A stretch of 64,000 bases of DNA from Coptis chinensis (taxonomy: Eukaryota; Streptophyta; Magnoliopsida; Ranunculales; Ranunculaceae). The notes beneath the pieces were generated by a model, which was given only the letters and a program-made list of their open reading frames with translations, did not search any database and was not told the DNA's origin. The position numbers and the translations under genes are program-made. The stretch is taken from NCBI GenBank assembly GCA_015680905.1, contig CM027381.1, positions 17,275,501 through 17,339,500 on the forward strand, read 5' to 3'. Below are positions 13,101 through 22,232 of this stretch, piece after piece; within the stretch, counting starts at the first letter, position 1, and the number at the start of each line of letters is the position of its first letter.

Positions 13101-16097
13101 AGTATGTAAAACTTTGAGATTAATACATTTTGGGTCTGCATAACACCATAACCCCATTTTATTTTTTTTAAGAAAAAGAATAATAAAAAACCCTCTCATT
13201 GGGTACAATACCAGATAATGAACAATTTATATGTGCTGCGTCAAGGGAAAGGCTGCTCTTGAAAGGAACAACTTTCCTGACAAACCTACCTTGTAAATCA
13301 AGAATGGCCAGAAGAAAATGTATCCCCTCCGTTCAGATGAGAAAAAAAAAATAAAAAAATAAAAAAAATAAATAAAGGTTATTTATCCATCTGTTTGAAT
13401 ACAGAAGTCTTTTATCCTTTTCGTTGACATCTTTTTTAACTTATCTCTGTATCATGATTTTATCTCCATATATTCTGATTTATCACCGATATTAGCAAGA
13501 TGGTATGCTAGAGATATGTGAGTATTGAAACTTTGAGATTAGCAAGATGGCATGCAGAGAACGTGACACAGCTGGGACAAATTCACTTTTTCTTATTTTT
13601 TCTATTTTTCTACTTTTCTAAAGGAAACTGAAAATGGCAAATGTGTGTATCCTTCACATGGTTGGAAATCATATAAGGATTGAGTATTAGCTGTACTTTG
13701 GACTCGAAGAATTTAGTGTATATAGGAAAGAGGTATTGAGACAACAGCTCACCTTGCAAGAAGTAAGCACTTTGGCAAAGTAAAAGACATAATTGGGCCT
13801 ACAGCCTCCCAAGCGATACACCAAACAAATAATAACTGTCAAAACAGATACCCCTTTTTGCCTTCAATGTCAATAGTTGTTGAAGACCAATATACCAAAG
13901 CGAAGACTTAAACTGCATGCTCACCTTTGCAACTGAATCTAGATTATCCTTGGGAATGCCATTTCTAACCTTCCAAGCATCCCATAAAACCACAACCAAC
14001 CAACAGTCGAATAGCTCCGAAAAATGCTGACAAAGCAAAGGACATTTCAAAGATCGATCCACAATATGGTGAGAATTGTAAGGGTCTACCACCCTGTTAC
14101 CCGTCAGATTCATATAGAATCTTGCACCTTCTTACTAAAGCTACAATGCATTATTAAATCAACATGACTCCTTGTAACTGTTACATAGCATACATCTGCT
14201 ACAAATCCTCATTATTCTACTTCGCCATGGGTCTATGGCGATAATCGTGGAGCAATATGCACCAGTTAGAAATTTTAATTTTTTGAGTGAAACCATTTGC
14301 TCCTACTTCGATAGGAAGTTGCTTAAACTCTGCAGGTTAGAAAATATGAAATTGTCACTACATGTATCACACCACACAAACTCCAAATCTTCCACTCCTC
14401 TTATAATTTCAAAGTCCTAGTCCCAAGAAGATCCATTCCACACTCAACAAGATTACAGTAACTTTTTGCGCAACTAGAGGAGATGTTGACACAGAGAAGG
14501 AAGTCAACCCCCCATCACAATAACTCGTTCTGATCATGGATGATCTGAAACCAGCCAAAAGTTGTCATTTGTGGCTTTACATAATGTATTGAAACATTTT
14601 TCAAAGTTTATCAAACCACGTAAGTCTTCACAAATCACAATAACTCATTCTGCTTGTAGACGATTTAAACTAGTCCAAATCCACCAATGTGTTGAGACAT
14701 CTTACAAAAGTTTATCTAACCACCTGATGTCCTTATAAAATGTAGTCTGATATTCTTTTCTGAGATCATAGCAAATGACATTTGGTTTAGTTCAGTATCC
14801 TGTGTAGAAGCTACACCATATGTCCTTGAGACATTCTATAATCATCCTCCCAGTTATTCGCCCCCAAGCTTAGATCAATAATACCTCCTCATAGAACTTG
14901 CTCCCTTGCCAATCCACTACCCAAAATGCCTTATTCTTCAGATCATTGTGTCTCAAGGAAAGTCTGAAAATATCTTCAGGTTTAGAAACCTTGTTCTAAG
15001 CAACATGACATAATTTTTTCTCTCCACGAAACTCTTATGACACGCAATGAAAATTCAATTGTTCATGTCCATCTAGAGAACCAAACACACAGAGACCACG
15101 TAAAGGGATAATAGTCCGTGAATGGGAGCAAACTCTTGTGCTGAGATGTGGGGTTCCGTATTGTAATCAGGTCCTACTGCGTGTTCCCTCCCCATTTTCT
15201 CCTCTTCTTCCTCCCTCTCTCTCTCAGCTTCTCTATAACTCCATGCCATCTTCTTCTCATTTTCCCCTCTGTTCTTCTACCATGCTCCGCTCACCCCACT
15301 GCTCTGCAGTATTCTAGTAGATGGGTTTACCAATTCTCAACGTCAGGCTTCCTTCCTCTGATAAAAGTATCCTTTCACAACCATAACACTTTCTTAGCTC
15401 ATTCTAACCATCAGGTCCCATAAATCTTTTTTCTTACAGTAACAACCAGTAGGGCCTAATATATAGACAACATGGATCCTGTATATCATACCAAATCCTC
15501 CAAAATCAAGGGCTATCCACTCCGCCCCGACCACTACTAGAAGTTGGTTTTAAGTGATACATCTCAAAATTATAGCTAGATTACAGTTGGCGTCATACAT
15601 ACACAGCAGAGAAAAGAATTAACATACATACCTTAATAGTCGCAACAAGGCCCAACCTAGAACACAAAAAAGATGATATAAATTTGCATGATACATACTA
15701 GTAAATTAAAGGGTAAAAAATAATAATAATATAACACTGATTACCTGTCACACATGATGGCAATAGTTTTAAAAGCCTGAATAAGAGAACGGTCAGGATT
15801 AGAGCCACGATTCTGCCAACGACCAAGAGAAGAAGACAAAAAATCACCGGAAGCACCATTCGGTTTTGATATAACAGTAGAGAGACCACCGTCTGTAAGT
15901 AACGGATTCGACGGGCCACCGACACGGACTGGGTCGTTCTCACCAGACTCATTTGCAAATGTTCTCCATTCAGATGTCTCGTCAATTGAATGTGCTTCTA
16001 ATACTAGTCCACATTCGAAACATACTGTGTCACCTGCTGAGTGGTCCAGGACTACTTCTGTGCTTTTTTTGCACTCTGGGCAGAACATGTCCGCCAT
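7028..16097 (-). CDS. TFIIB: Transcription initiation factor IIB (TFIIB), 7 coding exons, 312 aa
   Basis: TFIIB bridges TBP on the core promoter to RNA polymerase II in the nucleus and helps set the start site. The coding join on the minus strand is 16097-15745, 15656-15632, 12500-12371, 12287-12157, 12043-11955, 7377-7301 and 7161-7028. That totals 939 nt, or 312 codons plus TAA, the usual plant TFIIB length. All introns are GT-AG and all phases agree. The zinc ribbon has Cys6, Cys9, Cys26 and Cys29 (CPEC, CFEC). The B-reader motif [11 protein letters not shown] follows at about 37-47. Cyclin fold 1 lies at about 105-200 ([34 protein letters not shown]). Cyclin fold 2 lies at about 214-305 ([52 protein letters not shown]). 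Near the C-terminus PSSFAKEDD replaces the PSWFAKEED-type sequence I expect in relatives, so a tryptophan is lost. Introns 2 (3131 nt) and 5 (4577 nt) are large and contain foreign fragments. No coding disruption was found, so the gene is probably functional. Confidence 0.97.
7301..7377 (-). CDS. TFIIB: TFIIB exon 6
   Basis: Completes Arg243 and encodes [20 protein letters not shown] up to KKPLR (268). Acceptor CAG|GAGG, donor AGAG|GTTTGA. It is too short and phase-shifted to appear as an open frame by itself. Confidence 0.96.
7378..11954 (-). other. TFIIB intron 5 (4577 nt) with inserted fragments
   Basis: Besides the PIEZO fragment (7985-9055), the intron holds plus-strand degenerate coding-like sequence at about 9790-10115. 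There [15 protein letters not shown] followed by many stops resembles the tail of a plant LINE ORF1, but weakly. A stretch at about 10160-10450 looks once-coding but I do not recognise it. 11560-11760 is GC-richer and ends GGGAATGCTCTAACAC. That edge is shared with the TFIIB copy near 59770, so the intron sequence was duplicated too. The remainder is AT-rich filler. Confidence 0.6.
7985..9055 (-). pseudogene. PIEZO: PIEZO mechanosensitive channel fragment inside a TFIIB intron
   Basis: Minus-strand pieces match the N-terminal half of plant PIEZO, a very large plasma/vacuolar-membrane mechanosensitive cation channel. In order: [14 protein letters not shown] to LILLCEIHF (9053-8965); after a one-base shift, a stretch ending in [13 protein letters not shown]; then [15 protein letters not shown] and [12 protein letters not shown] (to about 8690). 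A non-coding gap of about 400 nt follows. After an acceptor-like TTTCCTTTCAG comes ERRIATF...[21 protein letters not shown] (8282-8116). After another shift the sequence is [15 protein letters not shown] and FEVWLSG (to about 7990). The intron-like gap and acceptor mean genomic DNA, not a cDNA, was copied. Only about 260 residues of a protein of roughly 2,460 remain, so this is a dead fragment. It would be spliced out with the TFIIB intron. Confidence 0.88.
11955..12043 (-). CDS. TFIIB: TFIIB exon 5
   Basis: Residues 214-242 plus two bases of Arg243 ([15 protein letters not shown]...ELDI). The acceptor is ACAG|AGACG and the donor AAG|GTATTC. It is followed by the 4.6-kb intron. Confidence 0.97.
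12157..12287 (-). CDS. TFIIB: TFIIB exon 4
   Basis: Residues 170-213, from EICSVANG through [15 protein letters not shown]. The acceptor is TAG|AAATTTG and the donor CTT|GTGAGT. This exon and the next are the ones duplicated at 59.2-59.5 kb. Confidence 0.97.
12371..12500 (-). CDS. TFIIB: TFIIB exon 3
   Basis: Residues 127-169 plus one base: [18 protein letters not shown] and the start of the cyclin repeat ([16 protein letters not shown]). The acceptor is AAG|GATCG and the donor AAGG|GTACAG. The downstream intron is only 83 nt. Confidence 0.97.
12501..15631 (-). other. TFIIB intron 2 (3131 nt)
   Basis: Contains the LINE 3'-end fragment at 13799-14215. It also has an A-rich low-complexity patch at about 13344-13376 and a C/T-rich plus-strand tract at about 15180-15290. 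The rest is AT-rich without recognisable features. Confidence 0.6.
13799..14215 (-). mobile_element. LINE 3'-end fragment (zf-RVT region), frameshifted
   Basis: The minus strand reads in shifting frames [15 protein letters not shown], then HCSFSKKV, then [12 protein letters not shown]. This is the cysteine/histidine knuckle and the W-x-(A/V)WK-x-RN signature lying between reverse transcriptase and RNase H in plant L1-type LINE ORF2 proteins. Stops and shifts break it. No poly(A) tail or target duplication was found. Assignment rests on short motifs. Confidence 0.5.
15632..15656 (-). CDS. TFIIB: TFIIB exon 2, a 25-nt microexon
   Basis: Completes Arg118 and encodes LGLVATIK, the invariant link into cyclin fold 1. 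Flanks are TTCTAG|G and AAG|GTATGT. Without this 25-nt piece the conserved sequence and the reading frame both fail, so the microexon is well supported despite its size. Confidence 0.95.
15745..16097 (-). CDS. TFIIB: TFIIB exon 1 (coding part)
   Basis: Encodes residues 1-117 plus two bases of Arg118: the zinc ribbon, B-reader/linker and the start of cyclin fold 1. The ATG is the first in frame and gives the family N-terminus (MADMFCPEC). The donor is CAG|GTAATC, and intron 1 is 88 nt. Confidence 0.97.
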
Positions 16098-16990
16098 TTT
16101 GACAAGTGAAATTAAACAAAATTTTTGGGTTTTAAGTTAAGTATGAGTGGGTTGTCAACAGGTAGACGGTGTTGTTGGTGTGTTTGTGTACTTTCGGGGT
16201 ACTACTAGTCTACTACTCGCCCCTTATTTTAAGGGTCAATGTTTTGGGCGTGCAGACATTTTTGGGTGATTATATTCAACCGTTAATGCGACATCACTTA
16301 TCCGTGACCCTAGTGAATATGCACTTTCCAAACAACCAGTCAACTGCTGAGGATTGAAAGTGTCCTACCTCTTTAAGGGGGTAATACCATCCTCTCCCGC
16401 ATATATATAGACAAGAACTAGTAACTTGGTAATGTTTCAACTTTCAACCGTGCTTTGTTTTTGAAAGGTAGTATCGATGCAATAACAAAATGTAAACTGA
16501 AAACCAAAACTAACACGTTTAAGTCATATTTTTATTACGAAATATATAGAGTTTGGTGGAACGGAAGTGAATTGAATTAGAAATTTAAAATAGAGAGAAC
16601 CCATTTTCAAGTTGAAATGTTTATATTACATGAAGAAATTATAACCCATTTTCGGTGGTTTTACATCTTTTGGGTGGTTTCTCGATACGAAATTATAGCT
16701 GTCGTGGGTTCGATAAAAATCTGTGTTGTATGTGGACATGTGGTATAATATATGTTCGATTACCCATGTGCCAATTAATCAGTTGCATATTGCTACCCAA
16801 ATTCTTCAATTCGTCAATCTCAATGGCAACTGTTCAAGCGCTATCATTCTGATCCGCTCACTTCATTTTCTTTGCATCAGTGCCTTCAATAGTATATTTT
16901 AACGTTAATGGAAATACTTTAATGATTATTTAAGGTATTTGTTAATGTCTGACTCCAATTTGTGTTGGGCGGACTCTAACAAAAAAAAAA
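16098..16990. other. TFIIB upstream region
   Basis: This is the 5' side of TFIIB (minus strand). It should hold the 5' UTR and promoter. A TATA-like run lies at 16401-16409. I see no coding region or repeat besides the poly(A) tract at 16981-16990, which is the target duplication of the adjacent Mutator-like element. Confidence 0.45.
16401..16409 (-). promoter_or_regulatory. Candidate TATA box for TFIIB
   Basis: TATATATAT in a GC-richer setting, reading toward TFIIB, about 305 nt upstream of the ATG. That leaves room for a 5' UTR of about 270 nt. TA runs are common here, so this is only suggestive. Confidence 0.25.
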
Positions 16991-17194
16991 GGGGTTTTTA
17001 GGTTTTGGTCCTCCTAATAATAGGGTAATTAGGCTTTGGTCCAACAATTATCGTTTATTAGGTTTTGGTCCTCCTAACCGTGAGTTGACCGTGAGTTGAT
17101 TTGGTTGACTAACGATGGACGTCCACCCATCTCACATATTTTGCTATTACCCACAATACCCTTATGAGGTCCTGAGTTGACCATCTCCAATTTT
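16991..17194 (+). repeat. Left terminal inverted repeat of the MULE
   Basis: Matches the reverse complement of 19157-19369 with a handful of substitutions and one small indel. It contains AGGTTTTGGTCCTCCTAA twice. Confidence 0.9.
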
Positions 17195-19156
17195 GGTTTG
17201 ACCAGCAGCACCAAGAAATCATTCGACGGTATGTGATGAGGCAATTGGTCAATCTTCGGAACAAGGCGATGGTCAATCTCGAGAACAAGGCGAAGAGGAG
17301 AATCAGAATCAAGGCGATGGGTTAACGGGTTCGAAGTAAAAGACCATTGGGTGTTGAGCAAGATGGTTCGGGGTATGGTTTTCAGCAGCATTTTGAGTAA
17401 TAACCCAACTAGTAGCTCGATTCCTTCCACCTTCACTTTCGACTTCGGGCGCCATTCTTTGATACCATTAAGTCTTTTTTCCCATTGCAGCTTCTACAAC
17501 ATCACCTTCAATCCATTTTCCAAACTACCCACCTGACCCCCTTTCAAGAACTAGTAGCCACACTCAAGATCTTCGACTTTCACTTTAGTCATTTCAAGAC
17601 CCAATTCTACTTCACCATCAACATTCCAATCCTAATTCTTCTGTACAACAAATCCTTTTCTCCAACTCATCTCTCCTGCCTTTTGAGACTAACTCTACTA
17701 GTTGGTCTGACCAGCAGCACCAAGAAATCGAGAGGTTTCAAAGAATGGTTGCTTGGAATGTTGGTACAGATGCAGGCAGTGGAGGAGGTGGTGGTAGTGG
17801 AGTAGGATTTGTCTTCAATTCGCAACAGCCATCACAACCAGTACTCGGCCAAATAATAGAGTGAGATTACTTATCAGCACCTCTACCAAGCATCTCCTTG
17901 TACCTGAGAATAGAATCTAACCTCTGCAACTTCAATTGGTTCTTGAACTTGTTAATGAAATCATCTGCCTTTGCATCAACTTCTTCATCATCTCTGAAAC
18001 TCTGCAAAGTACTCTTCCCTTCTCTTACAGTAGCTGGTCTAGTAACTTGTATATCTCCGGATCTTTGGTTTTGTATCGATATATAATGTTCTTGTTACAT
18101 GATGATCTTCAATATTGTGATAAGTTTCATCCATGGGAAGATGATGGTTCTCTTGAGATTCTCATCAAGATTCTCATATGGGAATTGGTCAATGTCTTTG
18201 TTTATCATCATGGGGTATGTTAAAAGTGTCTAAAACTTGTTGGGAATGTTCTAGTTACGAAGGTTGAAGTGTAGTTATTGTGATTGAAGAAAATGGGTTT
18301 AGTTCTTCGGACTTGTAACGCGATATAGATTAATTGATTTCACGCGTTGTAAAAGAGATGGAGATCTAAGTAACCGGCGGGTTGTTGGTTATTGTTGTTG
18401 TTGTTTTTCTGGTTTACGTTTTAGAGTTCCAAAACCACCGGAAGCAACAACAACAATGGTTCCAATCATGGGGTAAATAATCGGCGGTTTGTTTGATGTC
18501 CCAAAACCTCTGCAAAAATTGGTTTCATCACTTTAATTCGATATCTTTCCAAATCTCTCGTTGTTGTCGGTATTCCTCTAGCCTTTTTAACATCTTTAAC
18601 TAGATTGCGGCTATGGAGCCATTATAGAATGCTTCCGCCCATGCCTTCCAATTATTTGAAGTGTTTGTGCTAGTTTAGTGTTCAAGACATATCTTGCCTT
18701 GTTGCAAGAGGGTTCCATTTTATGTGAATATATCATGAAGTCCCTTGTCGGCCATGATCCCCAATCTTGTTCTATCCATTTGCATGTAGAGATAAGGAGA
18801 GATTTTGAATCCCTTTCAAGCAAGGCGCTCTGTTGGTCTCACCACCTTTCCTGTAGTAGCTTTCCATGTTGTTTCCAAGCTTCATAAAAGCCCCTCGCAA
18901 GTTCCCAAAGAACTGCAATAGAAAGTGCACCGGCAGCTTTTGAGGCAACATTTCCGGCATACATGTTCAAATGAAACGAGAGAATTGGATGGAGAAGTAA
19001 GAAGTTAAGATATTTGCAACCCACAAGTTTCGAGTTTGACATCAAGAACAAGCACCCGGTTAAGCGTGGTCGGTCATAAATCAGCGATAATCTTGTTGTT
19101 TCTTTTGTGCTGAAGACACGTGTCTCATCACATACCGTCGATTTGGCGTCAAACTA

Positions 19157-19369
19157 CAAAATTGGAGATGGTCAACTCGGTCAATATTGACCTTATAAGG
19201 GTATTGTGGGTAATAGCAAAATATGTGAGATGGGTGGACGTCTATCGTTAGTCAACCAAGTCAACTCACGGTCAACTCACGGTTAGGAGGACCAAAACCT
19301 AATAAACGATAATTGTTGGACCAAAGCCTAATTACCCTATTATTAGGAGGACCAAAACCTAAAAACCCC
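19157..19369 (-). repeat. Right terminal inverted repeat of the MULE
   Basis: Reverse-complement partner of 16991-17194. It is slightly longer because of an insertion near 19180. Confidence 0.9.
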
Positions 19370-19382
19370 AAAAAAAAAACGA

Positions 19383-20128
19383 TTATTACAAGTGTGTCAT
19401 TGGTTTCAAAAAATTCAAAAAAAAACAATTATTACAAATATGTCATTGATTCCCAAAAAATTGAATTCGAAACCCCAAACTTAAACGATCCGGCTAGATC
19501 GTTTGGACTAAGTCCCAAACGACTTGGTCACACCGTTTGGGACTTAGTCCAAACGACCTGCCACACCGGTCAAGAGCCCAAAAAACAGAATTTTGAATTT
19601 TTTTTCAAAGTTCAAATCCTAAACGACATGGCCACACCGTCTGGACTGAGTCCAAAACGATGTGGCCATGTCGTTTGGGATTTGGACTTATAAAAAAATG
19701 GCCACACCGTTTAGACTTAGAAAAATCTCCAACGATATGGCCACACCGTTTGGACTAAGTCTCCAACGATATGGTCACACCGTTTGGACTTAGTTCAAAA
19801 CGATGTGGCCATGTCGTTTGGGATTTGAACTTTGAAAAAAAATTCAAAGTTCTATTTTTTGAGCTCTTGACCGGTGTGGCCGGGTCGTTTGGACTAAGTC
19901 CCAAACGGTGTGGCCAAGTCGTTTGGGACTTAGTCCAAACGACTTAGCCGGGTCGTTTGGACTAAGTCCCAAATGGTGTGACCAAGTCGTTTAGGACTTA
20001 GTCCAAAACGATCTAGCCGGATCGTTTAAGTTTGGGGTTTCGAATTCAATTTTTTGGGAACCAATGGTATATTTGTAATAATTATTTTTTTTTTAGATTT
20101 TTTAAAACCAATGACATATTTGTAATAA
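19383..20128. repeat. 746-bp fold-back (hairpin) element built from short palindromes
   Basis: The outer arms (TTATTAC..GTCATTGG at 19383 and its complement ending 20128) and inner blocks pair around a centre near 19755. One inner pair is the GAATTCGAAACCCC block at about 19465 with GGGGTTTCGAATTC near 20035. The interior repeats the self-complementary word GGACT(A/T)AGTCC about ten times, alternating with AAACGA(C/T) and CACACCG words. A transcript from either strand would fold into a very long hairpin. The 126-codon open frame across the left arm is a by-product of the repeats. No transposase and no clear target duplication were found. Confidence 0.8.
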
Positions 20129-20160
20129 CTAGATTTTTGGACCCGTTCAACGAACGGGGC
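20129..20160 (-). mobile_element. Possible Helitron 3' terminus
   Basis: On the minus strand the sequence reads CCCGTTCGTTGAACGGG (7-bp stem, 3-nt loop), nine bases, CTAG, then T. This matches the Helitron 3' end: a short hairpin, about 10 nt, CTRR, inserted 5' of T. A 5' TC end might lie near 20836, but none is convincing. Diagnostic Rep/helicase coding is absent, so this would be a non-autonomous element. Confidence 0.35.
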
Positions 20161-20885
20161 CCATTTTTATATGATTTTTATATATAAAAAATATTACTTC
20201 CAAACTATATTTAAAATGTGGGTTGCATACAAATGTAGAGTTAAGTGATAAACCCATTTGGTAATCTGTAATACGAACTAAATTGACGCATACAATCCAA
20301 TTTTATCGCTTAGGCCCATAGTGCACTTGTTAGGGCTATAGTGCATCTTAGACATAGCCCATAATAAAGTCTATTAACCCATTTAATTGTGATTGAGTTT
20401 AATTTTTTAATGAAAATGTGTTATTGGTTTATTTATTAAGACATTTTTGTTTATGTATAAACTTGCACTTACTGAATTGTTAAGGTTTGATGGAAGAAGA
20501 ATCAAATAATTGGAACGATAAAATTCGTATTAACCAAACTATTATTTATCTGCTACTATTTATCAACGTATGTGGAATTTATAGTTAAAATATTACAAAC
20601 ATCTATGCAACTTTCCATAATGTTGTTTGAATATGTTGTGACATTGTTTGAACAAAGCGTTAGAGTGTATTTTGTATGTATGAATAGTGTATCCAGCCAA
20701 AAATTTTTACTAACAACATCAAAAGGACAAAGTCTTCTAAATATGTATGTATTTTACATATTTATAATTATTTAGCATTCTTTTTTTTTAGGAGTTGCTT
20801 CAATTACTACTTGATTTGTATATATATAGGAGATAAAGCATGATTTTGTAGGAGACTCAATTACTACGTGATTTGTATATATCTT

Positions 20886-20888
<3 letters not shown>
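20161..20888. other. AT-rich DNA, possibly the body of a non-autonomous Helitron
   Basis: No coding sequence is recognised. The block AATTACTAC(G/T)TGATTTG occurs twice (near 20801 and 20859), suggesting a local ~55-bp duplication. Confidence 0.3.

Positions 20889-20966
<78 letters not shown>
20889..20966. repeat. (AT)n microsatellite, ~78 bp
   Basis: A pure AT dinucleotide run directly abutting the first MITE. The same kind of run separates and follows the two MITEs. Confidence 0.95.
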
Positions 20967-20968
<2 letters not shown>

Positions 20969-21363
20969 GGGGATAGAGGCACATTCATTATCATACATTA
21001 TAGCCACATTTTAGACATACAAATGAATTAAGGCCTAGTTTTTTGTGGAGATGATCTCCCCGCCATGAAGATCATTCTCACAAAAAATCATAATATTTGG
21101 ATATGTCTAACCATGTAAAAATTAGTGTTCATTTGTCTTCATTTTTGAACTTTTCATCTAATGGTCTAAAAGTTTTGTGAGCATGTTATAATGTTAGACT
21201 TCTTTGAATAAGCTCAATTTTTGTGAGCATGTTCTCCATGGTGGGGAGATCATATCTACAAAAAATCAGCCCTTAATTCAACTTTTAAGTCCATGATTTT
21301 TGCTTGAATTAATTTACAATGTGGCTATAATGCTATATAAGAAATGTGCCTCTATCCCTCCCC
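20967..21363 (+). mobile_element. 397-bp MITE, copy 1
   Basis: Bounded by terminal inverted repeats of the type GGG(G/A)GGGATAGAGGCACATTC...GTGCCTCTATCCCTCCCC, with TA runs on both sides. It has no coding capacity. The interior is itself loosely symmetrical: gatgatctccccgcc near the left end pairs with GGGGAGATCATATC near the right. It is the near-exact inverse of copy 2. Tc1/mariner-like TA targeting, as in microsatellite-inserting Micron-type MITEs, is inferred from the flanks. Confidence 0.85.
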
Positions 21364-21384
21364 ATATATATATATATATATATA

Positions 21385-21781
21385 GGGGAGGGATAGAGGC
21401 ACATTCTTATCATTGTTATAGCCACATTGTAAATTAATTCAAGCAAAATCATGGACTTAAAAGTTGAATTAAGGGCTGATTTTTTGTAGATATGATCTCC
21501 CCACCATGGAGAACATGCTCACAAAAATTGAGCTTATTCAAAGAAGTCTAACATTATAACATGCTCACAAAACTTTTAGACCATTAGATGAAAAGTTCAA
21601 AAATGAAGACAAATGAACACTAATTTTTACATGGTTAGACATATCCAAATATTATGATTTTTTGTGAGAATGATCTTCATGGCGGGGAGATCATCTCCAC
21701 AAAAAACTAGGCCTTAATTCATTTGTATGTCGAAAATGTGGCTATAATGTGCGCATAATGAATGTGCCTCTATCCCTCCCC
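21385..21781 (-). mobile_element. 397-bp MITE, copy 2, inverted relative to copy 1
   Basis: Same length as copy 1 and a reverse-complement match over its whole length with few differences. The two are separated by a 21-bp AT spacer. Together they form a roughly 815-bp palindrome. A further AT run follows at 21782. Confidence 0.85.
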
Positions 21782-21799
21782 TATATATATATATATATT

Positions 21800-22232
21800 T
21801 TTTCCAATTAGCTAGAAGTTATTGTATTGTGTGTGTACATATACAACTCTTAGTTTGTGTGTAACTGTGTGTGTACGTGTAGAAAATATATCTCAATGTG
21901 TGTGGGTGAGTCTGCATTTTAAAATATTGCACTCGATCCACACTTCCCCCCTCCCCTTTTCCTGTGATGGTTTCATCCACCGAATCCTAGATAGAAAAAC
22001 AAAATGATAATAGTTCACACAATCATGGTAATTCTTCGTTCTCGTTAAAAAAATCAAAGAATATAAAAATATAAAGTGGGTTGATATATCGAGAGTTGAG
22101 TTCTACATAATATAATGAATGGTGATGATTGTAACTTAGTAAAAAGAAATGGTGCCAAAGATAAATGGCGTGAATAGCTCCACATTCAGCACTTTCTATT
22201 ATAACATGTGTGCATATAAATATGTTAACCTA
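21800..22232. other. Non-coding stretch
   Basis: A GT-rich patch (21829-21905) and AT-rich sequence. No gene or repeat boundary was recognised. Confidence 0.35.

Larger units (their letters stand above)
16991..19369. mobile_element. Mutator-like element with long TIRs and no visible transposase (Pack-MULE candidate)
   Basis: A 2379-bp unit is bounded by near-identical ~205-bp inverted repeats (16991-17194 and 19157-19369). They start GGGGTTTTTAGGTTTTGG and are flanked on both sides by a run of ten A (16981-16990, 19370-19379). That fits a 9-10-bp target duplication. Long TIRs plus a ~9-bp TSD are the Mutator superfamily signature. No transposase is seen. The interior has plus-strand pieces with gene-like composition, for example SWSDQQHQEIERF and VGTDAGSGGGGG near 17697-17800. 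A second DQQHQEI copy lies near 17210, and there is an open minus-strand stretch at 18611-19050. I do not recognise the donor gene(s). TIR similarity suggests recent movement. Confidence 0.75.

Noticed and set aside
17074..17436. 120-codon minus-strand open frame
   Set aside because: It runs through the MULE terminal inverted repeat into its interior, so it is not a conserved protein.
19313..19693. 126-codon open frame on the plus strand
   Set aside because: It lies across the fold-back arm and is produced by repeated AACGA/GGACTTAGTCC words. No domain is present.
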